DNA of 40,307 bases from Deltaproteobacteria bacterium (GTDB lineage Bacteria > Desulfobacterota > Desulfarculia > Desulfarculales > Desulfarculaceae), in contig JAHLLK010000056.1 of NCBI GenBank assembly GCA_020444165.1, positions 1 through 40,307 on the forward strand, in the 5' to 3' direction. Shown here piece by piece: positions 24,099 through 31,590 of this stretch (position 1 is its first letter; every line of letters starts with the position of its first letter). The notes under the pieces were generated by a model, which was given only the letters and a program-made list of their open reading frames with translations, did no database searches and was not told the DNA's origin. The translations under genes and the position numbers were made by a program.

Positions 24099-25691
24099 AT
24101 GGGTGAGAGGGTCATTCTGGTGACGGACGATGAGCTGTTGCGGGACAAGCTCACCCGCCAGCTCCTGACCTGGGGACACTATCCCCTGTCCGCCACCGGG
24201 CCCGACGACGCCATCAACCTCATCGCGGACCGCAAGCCGCCCCTGGCCATATTGGACAACAAGTACAAGGCCGCGGACGCCTTGCAGCTGTTGGCCCGTA
24301 TGAAAAAGGCCGGTCCCCTGACCGAGGTCATCTTCCTGGTTCTGTCCAAGGACCTGGAGCGGGGGGCCCAGGGCTTGGAGCTGGGGGCGTCCGACTTCCT
24401 GGTAAAGCCGGTTTCCGCCTCGCGGCTGGCCATCGCCATCAAGCGGGCCCAGGACCGCCTGGCCCAGAAGCAGAAGCTCGCCGTGCTGGCGGGCCACCAG
24501 CCCGAGGACGAGGTGCTGCCGTTCCTCACCGCCCTGGGCCAGCAGGGCGACCAGGCCGCGGCCTGCGCCACCCGGCTCTACGACACCCAGGTGCGCTACC
24601 AGTCGCTTTTTGACGAGGTGCCCTGCTACATCTCGGTCTTGGACCCGGACCACCGCATCGTGGCGGTGAACCGCCGCTTTGCCGAGGACTTTGGCGAGCG
24701 CCTGGGCGAGTACTGCTACCAGGTCAACAAGAACCGCTCCGAGCCCTGCCCCGGCTGCCAGGTGGTGCGCACCTTCCGCGACGGCCAATCCCACCAGTTC
24801 GAGGAGGTGCTCACGGCGCTGGACGGCGTGCAGCACCACGTGCTCACCCGCACCGCGCCCTTGCGGGACTCCCGGGGCCGCATTACCCAAGTCATGGAGA
24901 TGTCCACGGACATCACCCAGCTCCGGGAGTTGCAGAACCATCTGGCCGACTTGGGGCTCTTGATCGGCTCCATATCCCATGGAATCAAGGGCCTTTTGAC
25001 CGCCCTGGACGGCGGCATGTACAATCTCCGCATCGGCTTCGAGCGCCACGACCGCGGGCGCCAGTTCAAGGGCTGGGAGGTGGTGGAGGTGATGGTGGGC
25101 CGCATCCGGCGCACCGTCTTGGACATCCTCTACTACGCCAAGGACCGCGGCATCTCCAAGGACGACGTGGAGGTGTCCTGGTTCGCCAACCAGGTGGGCA
25201 TCAACGCCGAGTCCTCGGCCAAGAAGCACGGCATCATCTTCGAGAAGAAGGTGGCTCCGGACCTGGGCACCTTTTACGTGGATCCCGACGCCCTGTGCCC
25301 CGCCCTGGTGAACATTCTGGAGAATGCGGTGGACGCCTGCGTGGAGGACCCCAAGAAGAAGCAGCACCGGGTGCAGTTTTTGGTGTCCCGCGAGGTGGAC
25401 GTCATCGTTTTCGACGTGGTGGACAACGGCATGGGCATGGACGAGGACACCAGGGAAAAGATGTTCACCTTGTTTTTCACCTCCAAGGGTTCCTCGGGCA
25501 CCGGGTTGGGCCTGTTCATCTCCAACGACACCGTGCACCAGCACGGCGGCTCCATCACCGTGGACTCCGAGCCGGGCTTCGGCTCCCATTTCCACATCCG
25601 CATCCCCATCCGCCACGGGGCGGCCGCCCCCCGCGAGATCGGGACGGGGCCCTTGACCCCGGACGCCACGCCGGATAAAGCTGTATCATAA
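24099..25691 (+). CDS. Hybrid sensor kinase: REC-PAS-histidine kinase
   Basis: 530 residues. The N-terminal receiver (~4-122) has an acidic pair in VTDDEL, acceptor D53 in LAILDNKYK, and Lys in LVKPVS. The PAS domain (~165-285: YQSLFDEVPCYISVLDPDHRI) holds cysteines at 206, 217 and 220, with the last two in PCPGC. The kinase core follows: H-box SISHGIKGLL with H294, in which G replaces the usual E/D after His; N-box NILENAVDAC; G1 DNGMGMD; F-box LFFTSKG; G2 GTGLGLFI. It has no transmembrane segment, so it is a cytoplasmic sensor. An N-terminal receiver can be a phosphate input from an upstream kinase. The stand-alone receiver upstream is its probable output. The signal is unknown; the cysteine cluster hints at redox or metal sensing. 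Confidence 0.88.
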   Translation: MGERVILVTDDELLRDKLTRQLLTWGHYPLSATGPDDAINLIADRKPPLAILDNKYKAADALQLLARMKKAGPLTEVIFLVLSKDLERGAQGLELGASDFLVKPVSASRLAIAIKRAQDRLAQKQKLAVLAGHQPEDEVLPFLTALGQQGDQAAACATRLYDTQVRYQSLFDEVPCYISVLDPDHRIVAVNRRFAEDFGERLGEYCYQVNKNRSEPCPGCQVVRTFRDGQSHQFEEVLTALDGVQHHVLTRTAPLRDSRGRITQVMEMSTDITQLRELQNHLADLGLLIGSISHGIKGLLTALDGGMYNLRIGFERHDRGRQFKGWEVVEVMVGRIRRTVLDILYYAKDRGISKDDVEVSWFANQVGINAESSAKKHGIIFEKKVAPDLGTFYVDPDALCPALVNILENAVDACVEDPKKKQHRVQFLVSREVDVIVFDVVDNGMGMDEDTREKMFTLFFTSKGSSGTGLGLFISNDTVHQHGGSITVDSEPGFGSHFHIRIPIRHGAAAPREIGTGPLTPDATPDKAVS

Positions 25692-25765
25692 TCCGCACGC
25701 GGACCGGACCGGCCGCCAGACGGCAGCCCCCAGCTGGTCCGCCCTCCCCTGGCACCCAAACCGGA

Positions 25766-26971
25766 GTGGCGATCTTGCCCCCCACGGGTGAACGACTGTT
25801 GGCCTTGCGCCAAGCGCTGGACCGGGCCGAGGAGGCCCGGCTCTCGCCCCTGGCCTGCCCCAGCCGGGCCGCGGTGCGCCGGCGCCCCGACCCCAGCGTG
25901 GACACCGGCCACCGCCAGGAGTTCGCGGTGGACGCCGACCGGGTGCTGCACTCCCTGGCCTACACCCGCTACATCGACAAGACCCAGGTTTTCAGCCTGG
26001 TGCCCAATGACCACATCACCCACCGGGTGCTGCACGTGCAGCTGGTGAGCAAGATCGCCCGGGGCATGGGCCGGCTCTTGGGCCTGAACGAGGACCTCAT
26101 CGAAGCCATGGCCCTGGCCCACGACATCGGGCACCCGCCCTTTGGCCATGACGGCGAGCGCTTCCTTTCGGAGAAATGCCGGGAGCACGGCCTGGGCCCC
26201 TTCCTGCACAACGTGCAATCGGTGCGCGCCCTGGAGCGTCTGGAGCACCACGGCCAGGGCCTGAACCTCACCCTCCAGGTGCTGGACGGCGTCTTGTGCC
26301 ACGACGGCGAGGTGCACACCGCGCGCCTCATTCCCAACCGGGCCAAGACCTTCGCCGACCTGGACGCCGAGATGGCGGCCAAGGTGCGGGACCCGAAGCT
26401 ACCCCTGATCCCCCTGACCCTGGAGGGCTGCCTGGTGCGCATGGCCGACACCGTGGCCTACGTGGGACGCGACCTGGAGGACGCGGTGCTCCTGGGCCTG
26501 GTGGCCCGGGAGGACCTGCCGGAGACGGTGCGCCGGGTCTTGGGGGAGACCAACGGCACCATCGTGTACCGCTTGGTGGAGGACCTCATCGCCAACTCCC
26601 TGGAGGGGGACGAGGTGGCCTTCAGCCCGGAGGTGGGGGCGGCCCTGGGCCGGCTGAAAGAGTTCAACCTGCACCGCATCTACCTGAACCCCCGCATCAA
26701 AACCGAACACGGCAAGATCCGGGAAGCCTATCACCGCCTGTTCGAGCGCTTCCTGGCCGACCTGCGGGAACGCCGCACGGCCAGCCCCATCTACCGGGAT
26801 TTCCTGGCCGGCCTGGCCCCGGACTACCGCGCCGCCACCCCCCCGGCCGGCCAGGTGCGCGACTTCCTGGCCGGCATGACCGACCAGTTCTTCCTCAACT
26901 GCTACCAGGAACTGGTCTGGCCCCGCCGCCTGCCCTCCCGCCTCACCCCCCTGGACGACCCCAACGCCTGA
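25766..26971 (+). CDS. dgt: dGTPase-like HD-domain dNTP triphosphohydrolase
   Basis: 401 residues; GTG start (25766) with a poor SD, and a TTG at 25775 as alternative. The HD-domain metal ligands are present: a His in DHITHRVLHVQLVSKIA, AHDIGHPPFGHDGE, and a downstream helix with DGVLCHDGEVH. The N-terminal DTGHRQEFAVDADRVLHSLAYTR and RMADTVAYVGRDLEDAV near the middle match dNTPase/dgt-type proteins. It hydrolyses dNTPs to deoxynucleosides and triphosphate, affecting dNTP pools and phage replication. The gene is monocistronic, followed 25 bases past the stop by a TGTGGGGG-family hairpin. Specificity for dGTP is not shown by sequence. Confidence 0.85.
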   Translation: MAILPPTGERLLALRQALDRAEEARLSPLACPSRAAVRRRPDPSVDTGHRQEFAVDADRVLHSLAYTRYIDKTQVFSLVPNDHITHRVLHVQLVSKIARGMGRLLGLNEDLIEAMALAHDIGHPPFGHDGERFLSEKCREHGLGPFLHNVQSVRALERLEHHGQGLNLTLQVLDGVLCHDGEVHTARLIPNRAKTFADLDAEMAAKVRDPKLPLIPLTLEGCLVRMADTVAYVGRDLEDAVLLGLVAREDLPETVRRVLGETNGTIVYRLVEDLIANSLEGDEVAFSPEVGAALGRLKEFNLHRIYLNPRIKTEHGKIREAYHRLFERFLADLRERRTASPIYRDFLAGLAPDYRAATPPAGQVRDFLAGMTDQFFLNCYQELVWPRRLPSRLTPLDDPNA

Positions 26972-26995
26972 GAAGGCTTTTGGGGAAGAGGAAGA

Positions 26996-27043
26996 TGTGG
27001 GGGGAGACCCCTTTTTTTGAAAAATAAGGGGTCTCCCCCCACA
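26996..27043 (+). terminator. Long hairpin terminator (TGTGGGGG-family hairpin 5)
   Basis: An 18-bp perfect stem (26996-27013 with 27026-27043) with a T-rich/A-rich tip, starting 25 bases after the dNTPase stop. Its frame is TGTGGGGGGAGACCCC. The flanks are also roughly complementary (TTTTGGGGAAGAGG upstream, CCCCCCAAAAAAC downstream). Confidence 0.65.
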
Positions 27044-27076
27044 CCCCCCTCCCCCCAAAAAACTTCATAGTTTGAA

Positions 27077-27103
27077 CTAGCGAGCCGTTTTTCAACAGGC
27101 TGC
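27077..27103 (+). repeat. Solitary half-end resembling the terminus of the 2327-2528 element
   Basis: TTTTTCAACAGGCTGC at 27088-27103 matches the TTTTTCAACAGCCTGC right end of that element with one difference, and a CTAG lies nearby at 27077-27080. No matching left end was found within ~400 bases, so it may be a relic. Confidence 0.35.
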
Positions 27104-27392
27104 CAAACGTGCCGGCCCCAGCCCTCCCCCCGCAGCCGCATATCGCGCCCCCCCGCCCCGCCCGGACCCAAATGTAAAAAACTCCTTAAGGTGATTTCCT
27201 CGATTGCCGATGAAATGGTTGAACGCAGCTTGCTGGGAAGAGCAAGCCCGCTACGAGGGAGGAAAGATGTTCGGGTAAGCGAAAATAGGGGTCTTGCACG
27301 GACATCAGCCGTCCCTCGGACCGCCCCCCTTGGGCGGTGTGCAACCAGCGGCCCAATAGGGGAGGGCCGCCACGGCTTGGAGGGAACCGACC

Positions 27393-27713
27393 GTGTCTAA
27401 CCGAGGGCAATGGATAGCCAATTGCATGCCTGAACGGGTGGACCGCATAACCAACGCCAGTGTCTACGTGTTGGAAGTGGGGCCACCGCAGGCCAACCAG
27501 CTACAGACCCTTGAGGACCTTGAGCTTAAGGGACTTGTGGGTCTCTACCGGGTAGGAGAAAAGAATCGTGATCAGATCAAGAAGGATCAAGCCTCTTATC
27601 TGGCACAGTCCGACTTCCTGCCCACCCCGTCGGTCATGAAGGGATTCATGGAACCCCTGGGATCTCCCAGGATGCCCCTGACCAGCCGGGGAGTCGATTT
27701 GAGCCGCAGCTAG
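27393..27713 (+). CDS. Hypothetical protein, low-GC context
   Basis: 106 residues from a GTG with a good SD (GGAGGG, 8-base spacing). Soluble, no signal peptide: SVYVLEVGPPQANQLQTLED, LKGLVGLYRVGEKNRDQIKK, then a Pro/Met-rich end. Third-codon-position GC is visibly lower than in the neighbours (about 65 % against 85-90 %), so the segment may be foreign, decayed, or not coding. No domain recognised. An antisense frame of similar length (27501-27914) exists but has no SD. Reported as a possible gene only. Confidence 0.35.
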   Translation: MSNRGQWIANCMPERVDRITNASVYVLEVGPPQANQLQTLEDLELKGLVGLYRVGEKNRDQIKKDQASYLAQSDFLPTPSVMKGFMEPLGSPRMPLTSRGVDLSRS

Positions 27714-28466
27714 GGTGCGGGACCGCCGGACGCGGCAAGTCACGTCACCAAACTGGGGAAGCACTCGAATCGGCCCACCGCGAAAACAGAGCGGTTTGGA
27801 CGCCGCCCGGAAGGAGGAGATACCAGGACGATAAGGCTCATGTTTCCTGTAGAAGCGCTCGTTCGAGTCCGGTGCTGCCAGCAGTCCGCTGCTGATGGCT
27901 CCGGACTCGGACATTTTGGGGCCGAAGCACAGGGCTCCCTGCCTTGTGCTTCGCTCTCATTCTGGAGGCCGGGGCCAGTGGTCCCGGCCCCGCTGCTTGT
28001 TGCCCGAAGCCGGGGAAGCCGTTAATCTTGCCCCGGTCCGCCAAAACCAGACCGGGGGAATCAGGTTTGGCCGCCGCTCGCCCGGGCAGGGGCCCCAGAC
28101 CCGGCAATTTTGCCAGGTCCGCCGCGCCCGGAGCCCCCTTTCGCCACCTCCGGGCCGCAAGCCGGGGGGACAACCGCGGGAGGTCCGGGCGCTCCCCCGC
28201 AGCCCGAAGCTAAGGTCATTTGAGCGCTATTAATGCTGTTTAAACAGCAAATGTTAAACTGACCATGGTTAGCTAAATTCCGGGCAATAAAATAGTCATT
28301 CCGGGGAGCATCGGGCCCCCGCCCTGTAGGCCGCCCTGGAACCTACGAGACAGTATATTGAAACAACTGCTTAATTACCTTAGAATGCAGCGCAGGTGTC
28401 GTGGGGATCCCGCCGGGAGGGGGAGAGTGGCTAGGAATCTTTCCGGCTAGGGACTGTTAATTTTTC
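27714..28466. other. Gene-poor interval of unclear origin
   Basis: No convincing gene in ~750 bases. Contents are uneven: 27714-27960 is moderate in GC and has several short complementary stretches, including agcgc...gtgct around 27850; 27960-28200 is very GC-rich; 28200-28466 is AT-rich. A perfect 16-bp palindrome, TGCTGTTTAAACAGCA, lies at 28234-28249 and could be a regulator site. I looked for group II intron, tRNA and retron features and could not support any. Confidence 0.4.
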
Positions 28467-28508
28467 TTGACAAAAACCGCACTATACTATATTCGATTAT
28501 TAGAATAT
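28467..28508 (+). promoter_or_regulatory. arsR promoter with overlapping ATATTC-N8-GAATAT palindrome
   Basis: TTGACA at 28467-28472, with TATATT at 28488-28493 (15-base spacer), lies in an AT-rich island. The perfect palindrome ATATTC-N8-GAATAT (28489-28508) covers the -10 and start region and ends 14 bases before the arsR start codon, ideal for autorepression. The inner ATTC-N8-GAAT is, to my recollection, the operator type described for sulfide/persulfide-responsive SqrR-like ArsR proteins. Confidence 0.65.
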
Positions 28509-28522
28509 TGAAAGGTTGGACA

Positions 28523-28843
28523 ATGGTAATGGACGAGTTCCTGGAGCAAGCCGCCGAAGTGCTCAAGGTTCTGGGGCACCCCCTACGCTTGCGGATCGCC
28601 ATCGAGCTGGAGCACGGAGAGCGCAACGTGGGCGAGTTGGCCGCCGCCACCGGAGCAGCGCAGTCGGCCACCAGCCAGCACTTGAAGGCCATGAAGGTGC
28701 GCGGTATTTTGGCCGCCCGCCGGGAGGCCAACTGCATTTACTATTCCATTGCCCGGCCCGAAGTGCACAAAATATTACATTGCCTGCGCAACAGCCAGGA
28801 GGACCAGAACCACCAGGCCGCCGCTTGCAATGTCTTAACTTAA
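28523..28843 (+). CDS. ArsR-family winged-helix repressor, SqrR/BigR-like
   Basis: 106 residues; ATG with AAAGG 7 bases upstream (an ATG two codons on is possible). Winged-helix core: VLKVLGHPLRLRIAIELEHG, ERNVGELAAATGAAQSATSQ followed by HL as the recognition helix, then the wing GILAARREANCIYYSI. Closest by eye to the SqrR/BigR/YgaV branch (GExxVGEL...QSA-SQHL), not to metal-sensing ArsR, since the ELCVCDL metal site is absent. Cysteines are at 71, 87 and 102. SqrR's first sensing Cys (in the helix before the GE turn) is missing, but Cys87 falls near the second. The palindrome overlapping its promoter suggests autoregulation. dsrE2 follows after 22 bases, so a sulfur-related signal is the best guess. 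Confidence 0.85.
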   Translation: MVMDEFLEQAAEVLKVLGHPLRLRIAIELEHGERNVGELAAATGAAQSATSQHLKAMKVRGILAARREANCIYYSIARPEVHKILHCLRNSQEDQNHQAAACNVLT

Positions 28844-28865
28844 GCTCTGCCGGAGGTTTGTTCGC

Positions 28866-29429
28866 ATGGATCAAGAAACCAGCGCCTATATCGAGAAGGC
28901 TGTGCAGGAGAGGCTCGACCAGGAACTGGAAGAGCGGGTCAAGGCCATCCTGAAGAAGGAAAAGGGACCGGACCGCGCGGCCATCATCGCCTCCAAGGGC
29001 ACCCTGGACATGGCCTATCCGCCCTTGATCCTGGCTTCGACTTGCGCGGCCATGGATATCGAGTGCCAGGTGTTCTTCACCTTCTATGGCCTCGATATCG
29101 TCAACAAGCACAAGTACAAGAACCTCAAGGTCCCCCCCATCGCCAATCCGGCCATGCCCGTGCCCATGCCCAACATCATCGGCATGCTGCCCGGCATGAC
29201 CGCGGCGGCCACCATGATGATGAACAAATGGATGAAGGACCAAGGCGTCGCCACCATACCCGAGCTGTTGGAAGCCTGCATCGAGTCCGACGTGAAGCTG
29301 ATCGCCTGCCAGATGACCATGGACGTCATGGGCATCAAGCGCTCGGACCTGATCGACGATCTGGAAATCGGCGGCGCGGCCACGTTCATCAACTACGCGG
29401 CCAAGTCCGGCATAACCTTGTTCATCTAG
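28866..29429 (+). CDS. DsrE/DsrF/DrsH-like family protein (DsrE2 type)
   Basis: 187 residues; the ATG is preceded by GGAGG at 28851-28855. The N-terminal ~30 residues are a charged helix (AVQERLDQELEERVKAILKK). Then comes the DsrE2/peroxiredoxin-like fold: RAAIIASKGTLDMAYPPLIL, AAMDIECQVFFTFYGLDIV, a Met/Pro-rich segment (NPAMPVPMPNIIGMLPGM), and VKLIACQMTMDVMGIKRSDL with the conserved Cys148; Cys60 and Cys67 also lie in the fold. Family members bind persulfide on the conserved cysteine and pass sulfur between carriers such as TusA. Co-transcribed with arsR. No TusA, rhodanese, hdr or dsrAB gene is in the window, so direction of sulfur flow is unknown. Confidence 0.85.
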   Translation: MDQETSAYIEKAVQERLDQELEERVKAILKKEKGPDRAAIIASKGTLDMAYPPLILASTCAAMDIECQVFFTFYGLDIVNKHKYKNLKVPPIANPAMPVPMPNIIGMLPGMTAAATMMMNKWMKDQGVATIPELLEACIESDVKLIACQMTMDVMGIKRSDLIDDLEIGGAATFINYAAKSGITLFI

Positions 29430-29836
29430 CAGGCTGCCATCGCAGCCTGGGCGGCGCGCCAGGGCCCTCCCAGCTCGCGGCTGCCGGGGGCCCGGGAGCG
29501 GGCGCACCGCCGAGGCTGAGCCTGCCAGGCCGATCTTATCGACGAATTGGCCGCCTTTATCCGGGCCAATTCTGTGGCCCGAGGCCAGGGATGGGCCCCG
29601 GCGATATCTAGCATGTCTGCTCGCCCCTCCTGCGGGAGGGGCTCGAAAAATCGTGAGTTTCGTTGCTTACGCCGGCGGGAGCCAGGGGCGGGGACCCCTA
29701 CTCCAGCCGGGAGGGTGGAGTCCGGCCTGCCGCCGGGCTGCACCGGGCGGTCGCCGGAAAGGTGTTCCGGCGGCGCCCCGTCCCAAGGCTTACCAGAAGA
29801 GGAAACAGACAAGAAAAAAGGGGAAAGGGTGTTTTC
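29430..29836. other. Intergenic interval between dsrE2 and fadL, with an UNCG-capped hairpin
   Basis: No gene in ~400 bases. At 29623-29642 is an 8-bp perfect GC stem closed by C-TGCG-G, an UNCG-type tetraloop that is very stable in RNA. It has no T-tract and could be an attenuating or stabilising structure, or a terminator for arsR-dsrE2. No clear promoter for fadL is evident, so read-through from arsR remains possible. Confidence 0.5.
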
Positions 29837-31090
29837 ATGAAAAAATTGATGTGGGGAGCGTTTCTGGCGGCTCTGGTCCTGGGGTTCACCCCCCAAGCCT
29901 GGGCTACCAACGGTATGAACATGATCGGCACCGGGGCGGTATCCTCGGGCATGGGCGGGGCTGACGTGGCCGTGCCCGCCGGCTGCACCGCCATCGCCGG
30001 CAACCCGGCCAATTTGGCCCAGACCTGCGACCAGGTGCTCAGCCTGGGCACCGCCCTGTTGATGCCCACCATGAGCGTGCAGACCCAGGGTTCGGAATCC
30101 GAAGACAATGAGTTCCAGCTCTTCCCGCTGCCGTTTGTGGGCTATGCCCAGCGCATCGGCACCTCGCCGTGGGCCGTGGGCGTGGGCGTGTTCGCCCAGG
30201 GCGGCATGGGCGTGGACTTCAAGGAAGTGGGCACCCCCTATGGCAACAAGGATCACCTCTACAGCCAGGTGGCCTTCCTCCGGGTGGCCCCCACCGTGGC
30301 CTACAACGTGACCGACGCCCTGTCCCTGGGCCTGTCGGCCTACGTGGGCTACGCCACCGTCGACTATGAGTTCTGGCCCAACACGGCCGGCGGCCAGGAT
30401 GTGCAGGACCTGAACAGCTTCACTTTCTCCGGCCGCCTCGGCGCCAACTACCAGATCAACGATCAGTGGGCCGTGGGGGCCTCCTACACCAGCGAGAGCG
30501 CCCTGGACTTCCAGGACGGCGAGCTGAAGCAGAACTTCGGCCCCGGCGGCATCGTCACCTACAACGACGTGACCATGGACGACTTCACCTGGCCCCAGCA
30601 GATAGAAGCGGGGCTGTCCTATCGCCCGGTGCCCCGCCTGCTCCTGGCCTTTGACGTGAGCTGGGTGAACTGGTCCTCGGCCATCGAGACCGTCATCGTG
30701 CACGCCAAGGACCCCAACAAGCCGGTGCCTCCGGGTTATGAAGAACTGAACGTGCCTTTTGTCATGAACTGGGATGACCAGTGGGTCTTCGCCTTGGGCG
30801 CCCAGTACGAGATCAACGAGATGTGGACCGTGCGGGCCGGTTACAACTACGGCCAGAACCCGGTGCCCAGCGACAGCCTGAACCCCCTGTTCCCGGCCAT
30901 CGTGGAGCACCACCTGACCGCGGGCTTCACTTGCAGCGTGGCCAACTGGGACTTCGACTTCGCCTATGAGCACGGCTTCTCGAACTCGGACACCAACACC
31001 GGTGCGCCCAGCCAGACGAACCCCTTCTCGGGCACCGAGGTGAGCCATTACCAGAACACCCTGCACTTCATGGTGAGTTATCGCTTCTAG
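29837..31090 (+). CDS. OmpP1/FadL/TodX-family outer-membrane transport protein
   Basis: 417 residues; the ATG follows GGGGAAAGGG. Signal peptide MKKLMWGAFLAALVLGF to QAWA, then TNGMNMIGTGAVSSGMGGAD, the FadL N-terminal hatch with its NG(x)nG motif. Alternating strands run to a C-terminal phenylalanine (FMVSYRF), as in outer-membrane barrels. FADL-type signatures: NPANLAQTCDQV, GLSAYVGYATVDYEF, SFTFSGRLGANYQINDQW, YRPVPRLLLAFDVSWVNWS, and VEHHLTAGFTC. FadL proteins pass hydrophobic molecules (fatty acids, aromatics) laterally through the outer membrane. Three cysteines (in AGCTAI, QTCDQV and GFTCSV) are more than typical for a barrel. It is followed after 25 bases by two thioredoxin-like genes; the substrate is unknown. 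Confidence 0.88.
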   Translation: MKKLMWGAFLAALVLGFTPQAWATNGMNMIGTGAVSSGMGGADVAVPAGCTAIAGNPANLAQTCDQVLSLGTALLMPTMSVQTQGSESEDNEFQLFPLPFVGYAQRIGTSPWAVGVGVFAQGGMGVDFKEVGTPYGNKDHLYSQVAFLRVAPTVAYNVTDALSLGLSAYVGYATVDYEFWPNTAGGQDVQDLNSFTFSGRLGANYQINDQWAVGASYTSESALDFQDGELKQNFGPGGIVTYNDVTMDDFTWPQQIEAGLSYRPVPRLLLAFDVSWVNWSSAIETVIVHAKDPNKPVPPGYEELNVPFVMNWDDQWVFALGAQYEINEMWTVRAGYNYGQNPVPSDSLNPLFPAIVEHHLTAGFTCSVANWDFDFAYEHGFSNSDTNTGAPSQTNPFSGTEVSHYQNTLHFMVSYRF

Positions 31091-31115
31091 AAACATGACA
31101 GAGGAGACCGGGCTG

Positions 31116-31589
31116 ATGAAAAAGACAGGCCCCTTGCGGGTTCTCCTCCTGGTCTTGGTCCTGGCCGCCGCCAGCCATCTGGCGGCGGCCGGGGCTGCCT
31201 CCGGGAGCGATTTGGTGCACTGGCTGTCCTATGACCAGGCCAAGGCCCAAATGGTCCAGGCCGGCAAGCCGGTGCTGATCTTCTTTCATCTCACCTATTG
31301 CGGCCGCTGCCAGAAGATGGAGCGGTTGGTTTTCTCCGACCCGGCCTTTGCCGCCAAACTGAACCAGGAAGTCCTGCCGGTCATGGTGGACATGGACAAA
31401 GAGAAGCCGCTGGGCGAGGAATACCACGTCGATTACATCCCCACCCACGTGCTCCTCTCCCCGGAAGGGAAGGAGATCTACCGGGACAAGGGGGTGGTCT
31501 CGTTGGAAAAAATGAACAAGATGGTGGACTGGGCCGTCAGCGGGGCCTATCGCACCAAGCCGTTCCAAGCTTTCTATCCGGGGGATTGA
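31116..31589 (+). CDS. Exported thioredoxin-fold protein (CGRC)
   Basis: 157 residues from the ATG preceded by GAGGAG; the ATG at 31095 lacks an SD. Signal peptide (LRVLLLVLVLAAASHLAAAG), then a thioredoxin fold: KPVLIFFHLTYCGRCQKMER with redox CxxC, LNQEVLPVMVDMDKE, and cis-proline in YIPTHVLLSPEGKEIY. The residue before the active site is Tyr, not Trp as in thioredoxin, resembling SoxW/thioredoxin_7-type periplasmic proteins. It would exchange thiols or disulfides outside the cytoplasm, perhaps with FadL-imported or sulfur substrates. The next gene, another thioredoxin-like one, starts 1 base after this stop. Confidence 0.83.
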   Translation: MKKTGPLRVLLLVLVLAAASHLAAAGAASGSDLVHWLSYDQAKAQMVQAGKPVLIFFHLTYCGRCQKMERLVFSDPAFAAKLNQEVLPVMVDMDKEKPLGEEYHVDYIPTHVLLSPEGKEIYRDKGVVSLEKMNKMVDWAVSGAYRTKPFQAFYPGD

Positions 31590-31590
31590 T

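Noticed and set aside
27840..27880. tRNA-like GTTCGAGTCC segment
   Set aside because: The flanking bases do not form a T-stem with that loop, and no matching acceptor, D or anticodon arm lies upstream.
27714..27960. Possible group II intron or retron RNA
   Set aside because: A GTGCG start and short stems are present, but no domain V, no reverse transcriptase and no clear 3' end.
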